Position numbers and translations under genes: made by a program. Below, piece by piece: positions 15,842-26,062 of a stretch of 59,428 nucleotides of DNA. Numbering within the stretch: position 1 is the stretch's first letter; each line of letters opens with the position of its first letter. The DNA comes from Porphyromonas uenonis DSM 23387 = JCM 13868 (GTDB taxonomy: Bacteria; Bacteroidota; Bacteroidia; Bacteroidales; Porphyromonadaceae), in contig NZ_AXVC01000027.1 in the NCBI RefSeq assembly GCF_000482365.1, positions 1-59,428 of the forward strand, read 5' to 3'. Below the pieces are notes generated by a model that made no database searches, was not told where the DNA came from, and saw nothing but the letters and a program-made list of their open reading frames with translations.

Positions 15842-17176
15842 ATGACGAAATGCAATCTATATAGCATACAAGGAGGCCCCCGCACGATCCTTGCGTGGCT
15901 GCTCTCCGCGATGCTCCTGCTGGCTGGTCTGACAGGTCTGACCAGCTGCGTATACGATGACCCCTCCGCCTGTCCCCCAGAGCAGGGAGACTTCTACCTA
16001 TCGATGAGCGTGGCTCCGCAGTCCACCTTCCGTCAGGGTACGGATCCTCTGCCTGAGCCTGAGCTACAGGCGAAGCTCACCGCTGCGGAGAATAAGGTCA
16101 AGTCTGTGCGTGTCCTCATCTTCGACCACGCTACGGGCAAGTGTCTAGTCAACCAAGTCTTAGGAGGCTATACACAGCCAGCAACCGATGGCACGCCTTG
16201 GAGCCATCCTGTCCTTATCCCTGGAGATGTAAAGAGCTTTGACTTCTACTTCGTTGCCAATGAGGCGTCGAAGACTTACAACCTAACGACAGCCCTGCAG
16301 GGTGTCTCCGAGCGGGGGCACCTCTACTTCCGTCCCGAACTGACGAAGATACCCTGGCAGCCGGAGTTCATGCCTAAGCTAGCGGAGGGTGGCAGCGGTG
16401 AGGAGGACCTCATCCCGATGACCGCCATCTGCTCTAACGTCTCTCTCGATGATATCAAGCAAATGCTCGGTCAGGGCACCAAGCAGGATCCCTACCGCTT
16501 CCTCGCAAAGAACGGGAAGCGTCGCCACGTACGTCTGACCCGTGTGCTAGCTCGTGTCGATATTACGATCCCCAACGTGATCGCCAACAAAGTGCTGGGC
16601 GACCCAACTTCGGATCAGGTGCTCGTGCTGGACTATATAGATGACTTTGAGATGGCACTGTACAATGTGCCACGCTACTTCTCCCTCTTCGCCTCTCGTT
16701 ACTACGACGAGAACCAGTGGACCACGACGCTCTACAGTCCCATCAGCAATAACTACTACACCAATCCTCAGGACGGACAGGACTGCTACTATCTAGAGCG
16801 AGACAAGGACAAGGTGCAGCGCAATATGGCTAGCACCGCAAGCGCCGGTCACGCTATCGGCGAGCTCAGAACGTCCGACTACTACACGACGATCTATGTG
16901 CCAGAGTTCATCCGTCCGACGAGTGCCGATGCGGGACTAACGTCCGACCAGCTGGCAGCGATGCAGCTCAGGCTCACCTTCAAGGTCAATGGTTGGGACC
17001 CCCAGCGCCGCACTGGCTATCAATTTGGCAAGCACCCGATCGAAGACAACAAGCTTAACGAACGTGTCTCAGAAGAGACCGGTCAGCTTGCGGCAAATAA
17101 TAAGGACGTGAGCAAGTACTCCGTCATCCGCAATACGTGGTACAGAATCAAGATTACACAGCGAGAAGACCTCTAG
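15842..17176 (+). CDS. Mfa3-like accessory fimbrial lipoprotein
   Basis: This 444-residue lipoprotein has a hydrophobic leader and the lipobox GLTSC, then CVYDDPSACPPEQGDFYLSM, which resembles the start of the Mfa2-like protein. A beta-rich two-domain fimbrillin-type fold is suggested by SVRVLIFDHATGKCLV, RLTRVLARVDITI and the terminal NTWYRIKITQRE. Size and operon place match P. gingivalis Mfa3, which sits in the tip complex. A longer form starting at 15776 would overlap the previous gene, and its extra residues do not look like a leader, so the ATG at 15842 was chosen. Confidence 0.75.
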   Translation: MTKCNLYSIQGGPRTILAWLLSAMLLLAGLTGLTSCVYDDPSACPPEQGDFYLSMSVAPQSTFRQGTDPLPEPELQAKLTAAENKVKSVRVLIFDHATGKCLVNQVLGGYTQPATDGTPWSHPVLIPGDVKSFDFYFVANEASKTYNLTTALQGVSERGHLYFRPELTKIPWQPEFMPKLAEGGSGEEDLIPMTAICSNVSLDDIKQMLGQGTKQDPYRFLAKNGKRRHVRLTRVLARVDITIPNVIANKVLGDPTSDQVLVLDYIDDFEMALYNVPRYFSLFASRYYDENQWTTTLYSPISNNYYTNPQDGQDCYYLERDKDKVQRNMASTASAGHAIGELRTSDYYTTIYVPEFIRPTSADAGLTSDQLAAMQLRLTFKVNGWDPQRRTGYQFGKHPIEDNKLNERVSEETGQLAANNKDVSKYSVIRNTWYRIKITQREDL

Positions 17177-17233
17177 TCGCGTGCCTCGGCACTTCTCACT
17201 TTTCCCCTTTACACATCCTATGTCTCATACGCT

Positions 17234-20200
17234 ATGAAACGATATAGATACATCACCCTCTCCCTCCTTCTCCTCCTCTTGTCGATCTCCGCGCTCTCTG
17301 CGCAGAAGGACTACCAGCGGACTGATAAAGAGACTAACTACTTATTCAAAATAAAGACTACACCCTCTTATTGTCAGAACGACGGTACGATTATGGTCAC
17401 ACTGGCTGATCCAGGGTGGGGCCTCCCGATACCGATTGCTCAGATAGAAAAGGTCGAGTACGATGTCAGGGCTCAGGATGTCAGCTACTCCAAAGTTTAT
17501 GTGCCTGCTTCAGCACCTACGGATGCATGTCTCATAGAGCAGCTACCAGGGCGTAAAGACTACCGTATCTATGTTAGAATAACGCCTAAAGAAGGAGTGG
17601 GCAAGTCTGTTCATTATACTGAAATACCCATTGACATAGAGGTCGAGAACAAGTATGTCGACCTAGCGGTGGTTAAAGAGGAGTTTGATCCGTATCGACT
17701 AACCTGTAGGCCTTACGGGCGCTTTCATATCGTAGCGCGAGGCAGTGCGGAGCGTCCCCCACATCTGAACATTGAGGATGCGCCCAAAACCTTTACGGGA
17801 GCTAGGAAAATGCAGCCTACTAAGCAGGAGGTTAAGGATGGCTTCGTCCTCTATCACTTTGACTATAACGGAGTATTACCACAGGGTACCTACAAATATA
17901 CTGTAGAGAGTAAGTGTCGGCGGAATGATCAAGAGAAGTTTGACGTCTACGGTCCTGACCAAGACCTCCCAGAGGTGCCAACGAATCTCAAGATCCCCTT
18001 TGGCATCAACATCATGAGTGGTGAGGGTTGCGCCAGTGACATCTCTGAGTTTGGCGCTAACTTTAGTAAGGATAAACCAGAGCTCCGTGAGCTCTTTAAG
18101 GAGATCAATAAGGGCCACGATAATAATCCAGAGGCATACTTCCCTGAGTATAGAGATTCCTTCCCCTCTACTTTTATGGCAAACTACGAGGTCGTTGTCG
18201 TATCCCAGCAAGAGTATGAGAAGATCCAGCAGGGTACGCTAGACGCCAGCACGCTCCTCTGGAGTAGTCAAACGGGGTCTCTCACAAAGGTTTACGCCAA
18301 TGACTCGGAGGGCGGTGGTGTCAGTCTCTCTTATAGACTACCTCAGTCGATGTCCCTCCGAGAGCTTGGCACAAAAAAAGCTCTCCCAGGTGCCGTGCTG
18401 ATACGAGTCAAGCGTCCCAATACGGGATGTACGGATTATATCACTATTCCCATTGCGGTGGACTTAAACTTTCACAAAAGACGCTTTGAGCTCTTGAAGA
18501 CAGAGAGTACGTTAGACTGTTCGATAGGTCAGATCGTATGGTTCCAAGGATGGAATTTCTGCTCCTTATATATTAAGTACTACGAGCTAGCTGATGGTGA
18601 GAGCAAACCAGCTCCTGGAACTAAGCCCGTCCATACTTCAGATGACTTTGGTCCTGCGGTCTCTACTCTGGTAGACAAGCGATATACTTTTGAGGGATAT
18701 GATCCGACCAAGCGCTACTATGTCGAGCTGGATGTCATCGACCTCTATGGCAAGCCTGTTACCCCCAAGCCCAGCTTGATCCTTGCACCTACGAATGGGA
18801 AGCCTGTGAAAAATCGACTATTCGACTTCGGAAACCTCTACGTGCGTCTAGACAATCCGCTCTCTGATAAGATTAATAGACCATTAGATGCCTATCTAGC
18901 GCCAGCTTATGGCACAAAACTCTTCACAACTCAGCGAACTTCTCTTAATGCTCTTGCTGGCATGAAGGTGACCCTCGTGAGAGCTCCAGAGGGGTATGAG
19001 GAGTTTCAGAAGAGTAGAGAGGATTACTACTATCGCAAGCCTGACCCAACTAAGACTGACACTGAACGTTTCGGAGGTGGTATGATACGACTCGGAGAGA
19101 CTATCGAGCTCTCCTCGACGTTTACTGAGACTGATGAACGAGAGGAACTTTATCCATTTAGGTTTCTCTATATAGAGGGAAAAGATGGTCAGCGTGTCGT
19201 CTATCCCTACAACAAAGAGAATGGAACAGACAACTTGAAGTCTGTTCTAGTCAAGGATGATGCTAAGCTTAAGTATATGTCGGAGCATCTGATGCCGAGG
19301 GGCATCTACCGCTTCAAGTTTGAGCACCCTTGTCAGCCGGGAGCGTCTTTCTATATCAATATAGATATGAACGAGCCGAACTTCGAACCTAAGCTTACCG
19401 AGCTGATTGATCCAGTCGTAGACTACGTATCCTGTGACGAGGCATATGTCTATCCCTTTGCTGATGGTCGCTTAGACTATGGCATAGATGAGAATGGACG
19501 CCCCCGTAATCTTGTGTTTTATGTCACGGGACTCCCTGGTGGAGATTCTAAATACCTCTACTTCTTCCCCTTTGATAGCAAGGGCAATCCGATTGATCAT
19601 ACCAAGTTCTACATCCCTCTTAAGATTAGAGATCTAGATCCTGCCAAACCTAAGATTAATCTACGCTACTTTTATCCACAGTCTACGTACCAATGGATCA
19701 TCTATGACAAGGGCTCTAATTGGGTCGACTCTGTAGGTGTCGATCAATTTGTCCTCAATGAACTTCAAGGGGGAGGCGACAGCAGATTTAAACTACCGAT
19801 TTCGGACTACAAACCCGCTGACGATATTGATGACTGGGGTGACGATGGAATGGGCTGGCGATGGCGAGAATGGCCATATTTGCCATGGGTCTCCGTCGAT
19901 GTACCTATCAATGTGACAAAGGTTATTCCCTCTTATAGCCGTCCTACCTACGTGGGGTATCGCTGCTCCAAGGAGACGGGCTATATGGAGTTTAAGCTGA
20001 TCAACATTCCTAACAAGACGGGCACCGTGGTTCTCAAGGACGGGGAAACAGTCATCAAGAGCGAAGACATCTCAAAGCTGACTGACCTGATGGTTCGCTG
20101 GGATCTTGCTGGTAACCTCAAGAATGAGTACACACTGGAGATAACGACCAGCCCTTGTCCTGGAGGACAAGGCATGCCGACGGAGAAGTTTACTGTCAAG

Positions 20201-22528
20201 CTTATAGACATCACGGAGGGTATCGAGGTGACGTTCTCTCCACGCAGAGGCCTTTGCCCTGGAGAGACAGTTACCTTGACGGCGAGCAATCTGGGTATCG
20301 ACAACAAAAACTATACTTGGAAGATTACGAAAGCTGATGGATCGATCGTGTCACGTACAGGTCGTATCGTATCCTGTGATGTGGTGGCTCCCCGTGTAGC
20401 ATCAGATGGTAAGGCTCACTATAATACCTACGAGCTGACCGTCACAGGGACTAAGTGTGGAGGAGAGCAGTTTGCAGAGGGTATCATCCCCGTGGCTCCA
20501 GACGAGCTGTGGTGGAAGCCTGATCTTGACGGTTATGGGACAGGTACGTTGCCCGGTGCTCCGGGTGAGGATGAGACGCCCAACAAGCCTGAGTCCTCAG
20601 ACGCTAAGTACTATGATTGGCATAACCCCGACAACTGGGTGTTCCTCCACGAAAGAAAGTTTTACCCTGCCAAGGCGGTGCCTACCCGCTGTACCAATGT
20701 GCATATCATGAATCTGTCTGAGTTCGATATACCGACTAAACAGGGTACGTTCCGAGCACAGCCGGACTTGGCTAAGGAGGTGACCCTGCGTGACCTTTAC
20801 GGCGAGCCGACCTGTATCGATATCACCTTCCACTCGGGAGCCTTTGTCTACAATATCCAGCAGCTCAACTACCGACGGGCTATGGTGCGCTACAACTTTG
20901 GCGTAGCTAATGCTACAGGAGGCTATGACAGGGACAAGTATATCTACACCGACAAAGAGCACGACACCGATGAGTGGCCTTATGAGCGTAACGAACTCAA
21001 CCTGCTGGCTGCTCCGCTATACGATATCTATGCGGGTGACTACAGCTTCAGCGCCTCGCCCTATACCTATCAGCTCGGCTTCAAGGCGGTGCCTGGAGTC
21101 GATAAGAATGATCAGTATAACGTGGCAACGTTTGACCCCAGCGCCTTCAACGATCCCTCGCCACTACAGTCTATCTCGATGGCGGGCAATAATAACTGCA
21201 TCGCTCTGGTCGTAGCTAAAGATACTCAGGGCTTTAACCGCAAGAGTAGCACGGTGCCTGTCATCACGCAGCGTCGTGGTATCTTGGAACTGCCTTACTT
21301 CGACCGTCCTGACATAGCGAGCTCCTTCTACCATCAGACTTACGATGCTAGCACGGGGCAGACGCGCTTCCAGTACTTCGATGGCAAGGCAAAGCGCTTC
21401 CGTGGTTACTACTCGTATGCTCAGCGCAGCAAGATGGCTTACCGCTTTATCTTTGAGGACCCCGCGACGCAGCGTATTCCTAAGCTTGCTGGCGATACCG
21501 AGGGTTACACGATGGAAGTGAGCGCTACTGCTGCTGGTCAGGAGGTGATGGTGGGCAATCCATTTATGGCACCGCTAGAGGTTGTTCCTTTCCTAGAGGC
21601 TAATAAGGATGTCATAGAGCCTTATGTAAGACTCTTGTATCCTAAGGTAACGAGCTATGATCCACTGAAGCTAGAGGGTTCGATCACTACCTACTACCGA
21701 GATGAAGCAGGGAGTATGAAGATTGATCAGCTCGGAGCCTTTGTGGTCAAACTCAAATCTGGTGTCGGACCTAAGGCACAGCTGGTCTTCCCGACGAGTG
21801 CTCTCGACTCATACGCTAAGCAACATCCACAGAGCCGTAGCCTACGTAGTACGAGTGGTGACGCGACAGCGGAGACGGCACGCTACCTGTCGCTGACGCT
21901 ACAGAGTCGCCTCGGCAAGGATCGTGCGCTGGTCGCTTATGGCTACGAGTCTGGCTCGGTCGACAAAATGCTCCTAAGCACGGAGAGCCGCTATCCCTCG
22001 ATCGCTATCATCGATCCCGCAGGTGGCTCCTATAAGGATCTCTATGCCGACGATGCGGCTACGGATCACTACGGGCTAGCCACACGGGTCTCCGAACCGA
22101 TCGACGTGACGCTCTCGCTCGCCGGTAGTGTGATGGGACACGTTGTGACGGCTCGTCTGATAGACCACAAGAGCGGTCTGGAGCATGACCTGACGGGTGG
22201 TAAGAGTTGCCAGATCAAGCTCTTCCCGGATGACGCTGAGGGTCGTCTGGAGCTACGCGTGGACGGAGACTTTACGTCGGTCGCACCGATGGCTGAGCCT
22301 ACAGATGAGCTACAGGCGCAGTACAGCGAGGGTATGCTGACCGTCCGCACGACACAGGAGATGTCGTCCTTACGTCTCGTACAGGGTGACGGTATCACGG
22401 TCTACACGCAGTCGCTACCTGGACTGACGGAGTACAGCGAGCGTATCCTCCTTTCGTCAGGTAGCTACGTCGTCGAGGCGGTCGGCACGGACGGTGTCGC
22501 ACGCCGTGCGATGCTCGTCGTGAGATAG
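17234..22528 (+). CDS. Large surface protein with T9SS C-terminal sorting domain, last gene of fimbrial operon
   Basis: This is a 1764-residue secreted protein. A Sec signal peptide (residues 1-23, ending ALSAQ) is followed by many beta-rich Ig/PKD-like segments. Near residue 1130 there is a Trp-rich WWKPD...YDWHNPDNWV module seen in Bacteroidetes surface proteins. The C-terminus (LTVRTTQEMSSLRLVQGDG, SSGSYVVEAVG and a basic end) fits a T9SS type-A sorting domain. It occupies the place held in P. gingivalis by mfa4/mfa5, but I see no von Willebrand A motif, so it is a different protein in the same slot. A tip-adhesin role is inference. A strong terminator follows at 22597. Confidence 0.8.
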   Translation: MKRYRYITLSLLLLLLSISALSAQKDYQRTDKETNYLFKIKTTPSYCQNDGTIMVTLADPGWGLPIPIAQIEKVEYDVRAQDVSYSKVYVPASAPTDACLIEQLPGRKDYRIYVRITPKEGVGKSVHYTEIPIDIEVENKYVDLAVVKEEFDPYRLTCRPYGRFHIVARGSAERPPHLNIEDAPKTFTGARKMQPTKQEVKDGFVLYHFDYNGVLPQGTYKYTVESKCRRNDQEKFDVYGPDQDLPEVPTNLKIPFGINIMSGEGCASDISEFGANFSKDKPELRELFKEINKGHDNNPEAYFPEYRDSFPSTFMANYEVVVVSQQEYEKIQQGTLDASTLLWSSQTGSLTKVYANDSEGGGVSLSYRLPQSMSLRELGTKKALPGAVLIRVKRPNTGCTDYITIPIAVDLNFHKRRFELLKTESTLDCSIGQIVWFQGWNFCSLYIKYYELADGESKPAPGTKPVHTSDDFGPAVSTLVDKRYTFEGYDPTKRYYVELDVIDLYGKPVTPKPSLILAPTNGKPVKNRLFDFGNLYVRLDNPLSDKINRPLDAYLAPAYGTKLFTTQRTSLNALAGMKVTLVRAPEGYEEFQKSREDYYYRKPDPTKTDTERFGGGMIRLGETIELSSTFTETDEREELYPFRFLYIEGKDGQRVVYPYNKENGTDNLKSVLVKDDAKLKYMSEHLMPRGIYRFKFEHPCQPGASFYINIDMNEPNFEPKLTELIDPVVDYVSCDEAYVYPFADGRLDYGIDENGRPRNLVFYVTGLPGGDSKYLYFFPFDSKGNPIDHTKFYIPLKIRDLDPAKPKINLRYFYPQSTYQWIIYDKGSNWVDSVGVDQFVLNELQGGGDSRFKLPISDYKPADDIDDWGDDGMGWRWREWPYLPWVSVDVPINVTKVIPSYSRPTYVGYRCSKETGYMEFKLINIPNKTGTVVLKDGETVIKSEDISKLTDLMVRWDLAGNLKNEYTLEITTSPCPGGQGMPTEKFTVKLIDITEGIEVTFSPRRGLCPGETVTLTASNLGIDNKNYTWKITKADGSIVSRTGRIVSCDVVAPRVASDGKAHYNTYELTVTGTKCGGEQFAEGIIPVAPDELWWKPDLDGYGTGTLPGAPGEDETPNKPESSDAKYYDWHNPDNWVFLHERKFYPAKAVPTRCTNVHIMNLSEFDIPTKQGTFRAQPDLAKEVTLRDLYGEPTCIDITFHSGAFVYNIQQLNYRRAMVRYNFGVANATGGYDRDKYIYTDKEHDTDEWPYERNELNLLAAPLYDIYAGDYSFSASPYTYQLGFKAVPGVDKNDQYNVATFDPSAFNDPSPLQSISMAGNNNCIALVVAKDTQGFNRKSSTVPVITQRRGILELPYFDRPDIASSFYHQTYDASTGQTRFQYFDGKAKRFRGYYSYAQRSKMAYRFIFEDPATQRIPKLAGDTEGYTMEVSATAAGQEVMVGNPFMAPLEVVPFLEANKDVIEPYVRLLYPKVTSYDPLKLEGSITTYYRDEAGSMKIDQLGAFVVKLKSGVGPKAQLVFPTSALDSYAKQHPQSRSLRSTSGDATAETARYLSLTLQSRLGKDRALVAYGYESGSVDKMLLSTESRYPSIAIIDPAGGSYKDLYADDAATDHYGLATRVSEPIDVTLSLAGSVMGHVVTARLIDHKSGLEHDLTGGKSCQIKLFPDDAEGRLELRVDGDFTSVAPMAEPTDELQAQYSEGMLTVRTTQEMSSLRLVQGDGITVYTQSLPGLTEYSERILLSSGSYVVEAVGTDGVARRAMLVVR

Positions 22529-22531
22529 CTT

Positions 22532-22596
22532 TTTAGAGATTAGAGGTTAGAGATTAGAAGTTAGAAACTTATAGATTAGAAGTTGGAGATTAGTAG
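22532..22596. repeat. 7-bp-period RRTTAGA array
   Basis: About eight degenerate heptads (AGATTAGAGGTTAGAGATTA-type) lie between the stop of the 1764-residue protein and its terminator hairpin. Confidence 0.7.
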
Positions 22597-22643
22597 CTAG
22601 AGGCACTGGTACTCGTGGTAGTACTGGTGCCTCTAGTCTTTTT
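22597..22643 (+). terminator. Intrinsic terminator of the fimbrial operon
   Basis: CTAGAGGCACTGGTACT (22597-22613) pairs over its full 17 bp with AGTACTGGTGCCTCTAG (22620-22636), allowing two G-T pairs. TCTTTTT follows directly. Confidence 0.9.
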
Positions 22644-23008
22644 AGCGGGGATCGGAGGAAACGACCGCTTGCGGTCGGACGCATCGTAGCCCCCAGTCGG
22701 AGGAGCAAAGCTCCGAACGACTGCGGGGTCAGGAGTGCCACACGAAGCAAGCGACCTCCCCTGTGTGGGAGGTCGGACTGGGACTGTAAGCTTCGTCTAG
22801 TCCGACCCACAAGGGGTCGATCTCCTAACACGTCTGCCTATCCATCGGTCGTTCGGGGCTTTGCCCCTCCGACCGACGGCTACGATGCGTCGGACCTCTT
22901 GCGAGGTCCTATCCATCGGAATCATCGGAATCATCAGAGGGATCGGAGGTGTCGGAGCGATCGGACGAATAACGGCTGTAGGACGTGTCGTGGCACGCCA
23001 CTATTTAG
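22644..23008. other. Palindrome-rich intergenic region before lptD
   Basis: No gene is visible. Nested hairpins include CGACCGCTTGCGGTCG, CGGAGGAGCAAAGCTCCG, GACCTCCC/GGGAGGTC and CGGTCGTTCGGGGC/GCCCCTCCGACCG. A 14-bp inverted pair GACGCATCGTAGCC (from 22678) and GGCTACGATGCGTC (to about 22891) brackets the set. ATCGGAATC-type 9-bp-period units lie at 22910-22970. Confidence 0.65.
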
Positions 23009-23016
23009 TACCTTTG
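23009..23016 (+). promoter_or_regulatory. lptD promoter -7 box
   Basis: TACCTTTG lies 47 bp before the lptD ATG. A -33 element is not evident. Confidence 0.5.
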
Positions 23017-23063
23017 CCTGCGGTTGATGTATCATCATAAGCTTGGTCGCGTTATTATAGCAC

Positions 23064-26027
23064 ATGTCTAGCTCTGTCATAGCTTCCCGCTCGCTCGTGC
23101 GGCTGCTCCTACTGCTTGTCATAGGGGTGGCGGTCGTGTCGTGTGCGACACAGGTACGACGCACGGAGCCTCCTGCCGCTACGCCGTCACAGACGGCGTC
23201 GCCAGACACGGTCGTGGCGGATCTCTCGGCAGATACGACCCGCTTGCTGGATACGCTGGCGACGCCTCAGGACTCGTTGGCAGCGGTCAGCGACAGCCTC
23301 GCTGCAAAAGCGGATACGACGCTGGCGCCTGCTGCGACCGATACATTGGCAAAAGATGCCGAGGTGCCTATCGCTGAGCCTGATTCGGTGGAGCTCTTCA
23401 AGCTGGAGGCGCCTGTGACCTTCTCGGCTGAGGACTCGCTCGTCATGACGGGGCGCAATGTGATGTACTTCTTCGGCCCTAGCGAGGTCAAGTACCAAAG
23501 GATGAGCATCGAGGCGAACTATCTCAAGATCGTCTCTGACAGTTCGGAGGTCTATGCGCAGTATGTGCTAGATAGTCTAGGGCAGCCGACGGCTAAGCCA
23601 AAGTTTGCCGATGGGGATCAGAAGTTCGAGAGTACGACGATGAAGTACAACTTCAAGACGGGCCAAGGCTTCATCACGGACGTGACGACCCAGCAGGGCG
23701 AGGGCTATCTGACGGCTACGCAGACGAAGCGCCTCAAGGACAATACGATGTACCTCAAGGATGGTCGCTATACGACTTGCGACCTGCACGATCATCCGCA
23801 CTTTTACATTAACCTGACGCGTGCTAAGGCTAAGCCTGAGGACAAGATCGTCACGGGGCCTGTCTATCTAGTTATGGCAGATGTACCGCTCTACTTGATC
23901 GGCTTGCCGTTTGCCTTCTTCCCCTTCAATGAGAAGCAGACCTCAGGCGTCATCATGCCGAGCTACGGTATAGACCAGACACGAGGGCTTTACCTGACGC
24001 ATGGTGGCCTCTATCTTAACCTCAATGACTACTGGGACTTGACACTCACGGGCGATGTCTATACGAATGGCTCCTGGGCGCTCAATGCGGCGTCCAACTA
24101 TCGCAAGCGCTATAAGTATAGTGGTAGTGTGCAAGCGGGCTACATATCGACGGTACAGGGAGACAAAGATATCCCCTCGACCTATAGCCGCTCGCAAGAT
24201 ATCTCTCTCCGATGGACCCACTCGCAAGACCCCAAAGCGGATCCGCTACGTAACTTCTCGGCATCAGTCAACTTCTCGACGAGTAGCTACAATCACAACG
24301 CTACGCAGGCGGTCTACAACCACCAGCGACGAGCCGAAAATACTAAGGGCTCTAGCATCAGCTACCGACGGAGCTTTGCGGGTATACCGCTCTCGCTGAC
24401 GGGAGCATTTAACATAGATCAGCGCTCGCGTGACTCGACCATCAGTGTGACCCTGCCGAACCTCTCGCTCTCGCTCTCGACGATCTACCCCTTCAAGCGA
24501 AAGAACCGTGTGGGCAAGGAGCGCTGGTATGAGAAGATCTCTTTCAGTTACAACGGCTCGCTACGTAACAGTATCACGACCAAGGAGAATCTGATCCTCA
24601 AGAGCAATCTAGTCAAAGATTGGCGCAATGGTATGCAGCACTCGATACCTATCTCTGCCTCCTTTGACCTCTTTAACTATATCAAGATCTCTCCCTCGAT
24701 CAGCTATACGGCCTACTGGTACACCTCTCGTGTGGAGAAGCAGTGGGACGAGGCGCAGCAGCGGATCGTCGATGCGGACACGACTTATGGCTTCTACCAC
24801 CTGAATAACTTCAGCGCGTCGCTCTCTGTAAGTACGACGCTCTACGGCTTCTACAAGCCGTGGCGTAAGCTCTTTGGAGATCGTGTGCAGATGATCCGTC
24901 ACCGCTTCTCGCCCTCGATCTCGCTCTCGTATGCGCCAGACTTTGGCGAGCCCTTCTGGGGTTATTACCGTGAGATAGACTATGTCGATACGCTGGGGCA
25001 GGCACACAACTATGTTTACTCGCCTTACGAGCGAGGTATGTTTGGATATCCAGGACGCGGCAAGATGGGGTCGATCAACTTCTCCTTTGACAATAATGTG
25101 GAGATGAAGTGGCGCCTGCCGAGTGACTCGACCGCCGTGGAGGAGCAGTTTAAGAAGATCTCGCTCATTGATCAGTTTGGAGTCAGCTTCTCGTACAATA
25201 TGGCTGCCGACTCCTTCCGCTGGAGTAACATCAATACGAACATAGCACTGAGGCTTACGAAGACCTTCGTGCTACGCCTCTCCGCCTCCTTCGATCCCTA
25301 CGAATGGAACTACTACACCGACCCGCAAGGCAACGTGAGGCCCTATCGTGTGGACAAGCTGAGGATACTCAACGGACACGGCATCGGTGCTTTCCTCGGT
25401 ACGGGTACGAGCTTTAACTACACCTTTACCCCGCAGACCTTCGATAAGATCGGTAAGTGGATCGGTGGGCTCTTTAATAAGAAGAAGGGCGCAACGACAA
25501 CGGACGATGAGACGGCTAAACCTCCTAGCGACGACCCGACAGCGATGGACGGGGACGCTAGACCGGAGAGGGTAGGACCCGACGGCTTGCCTGGTGGAGG
25601 CCCTCGCAGCAGCTACAACGAGCGCGACAGCTGGGACGATGATGGATACTTGAAGTTTGACGTGCCGTGGAGCTTCTCCATTAACTATAGTGTCAATGTG
25701 GCGCAGGATAGGGAGAAGTTCAACACGCACCGACGAGAGTTTGAGTATAGGTTTATCCAAAACCTCTCTTTCCGAGGACAGCTACAGCCTACGCCGAACT
25801 GGAACTTCTCCTTTGATGCCAACTACAACTTCGACTTGAAGAAACTGACGGGTATGACTATCAACATAACCCGAGACCTGCACTGCTGGTCTCTCACGGC
25901 TAGTGTCATACCGCTCGGTGCCTACAAGTCATACAACCTCGTGATCGGGGTCAATGCCTCCCTCCTTCGTGACCTTAAGTGGGAGCAGCACAGCCTGCCC
26001 ACCTACGGTGGCGGTGGCTGGTACTAA
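23064..26027 (+). CDS. lptD: LPS-assembly outer membrane protein LptD (Bacteroidetes type)
   Basis: LptD is the outer-membrane beta-barrel that inserts LPS into the outer leaflet. In 987 residues it has a hydrophobic leader, a ~90-residue Asp/Thr/Ala-rich linker, a periplasmic OstA-like jellyroll with the conserved VPLYLIGLPFAFFPFNEKQTSG and IMPSYGIDQTRGLYLTHGG, and then a long series of amphipathic barrel strands to a C-terminal LKWEQHSLPTYGGGGWY. Unusually, the leader ends VVSC, which fits a lipobox, so the N-terminus may be lipidated. A Pro/Gly/Asp-rich insert (about residues 815-860) interrupts the barrel late. Expected partners, LptE and LptB-type genes, are not in the window. Confidence 0.85.
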   Translation: MSSSVIASRSLVRLLLLLVIGVAVVSCATQVRRTEPPAATPSQTASPDTVVADLSADTTRLLDTLATPQDSLAAVSDSLAAKADTTLAPAATDTLAKDAEVPIAEPDSVELFKLEAPVTFSAEDSLVMTGRNVMYFFGPSEVKYQRMSIEANYLKIVSDSSEVYAQYVLDSLGQPTAKPKFADGDQKFESTTMKYNFKTGQGFITDVTTQQGEGYLTATQTKRLKDNTMYLKDGRYTTCDLHDHPHFYINLTRAKAKPEDKIVTGPVYLVMADVPLYLIGLPFAFFPFNEKQTSGVIMPSYGIDQTRGLYLTHGGLYLNLNDYWDLTLTGDVYTNGSWALNAASNYRKRYKYSGSVQAGYISTVQGDKDIPSTYSRSQDISLRWTHSQDPKADPLRNFSASVNFSTSSYNHNATQAVYNHQRRAENTKGSSISYRRSFAGIPLSLTGAFNIDQRSRDSTISVTLPNLSLSLSTIYPFKRKNRVGKERWYEKISFSYNGSLRNSITTKENLILKSNLVKDWRNGMQHSIPISASFDLFNYIKISPSISYTAYWYTSRVEKQWDEAQQRIVDADTTYGFYHLNNFSASLSVSTTLYGFYKPWRKLFGDRVQMIRHRFSPSISLSYAPDFGEPFWGYYREIDYVDTLGQAHNYVYSPYERGMFGYPGRGKMGSINFSFDNNVEMKWRLPSDSTAVEEQFKKISLIDQFGVSFSYNMAADSFRWSNINTNIALRLTKTFVLRLSASFDPYEWNYYTDPQGNVRPYRVDKLRILNGHGIGAFLGTGTSFNYTFTPQTFDKIGKWIGGLFNKKKGATTTDDETAKPPSDDPTAMDGDARPERVGPDGLPGGGPRSSYNERDSWDDDGYLKFDVPWSFSINYSVNVAQDREKFNTHRREFEYRFIQNLSFRGQLQPTPNWNFSFDANYNFDLKKLTGMTINITRDLHCWSLTASVIPLGAYKSYNLVIGVNASLLRDLKWEQHSLPTYGGGGWY

Positions 26028-26062
26028 CTCCCTACACAACGCAACGATTAGAACATAACGCT

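Noticed and set aside
17234-22528. von Willebrand A domain (Mfa5 orthology) in the 1764-residue protein
   Set aside because: No DxSxS metal-site motif with the expected surroundings was seen; orthology is therefore not claimed.
24609-25007. Long antisense reading frames in lptD, topB, cls and others
   Set aside because: They mirror the codon pattern of the strong sense genes, lack domains and promoters, and no case stands out.
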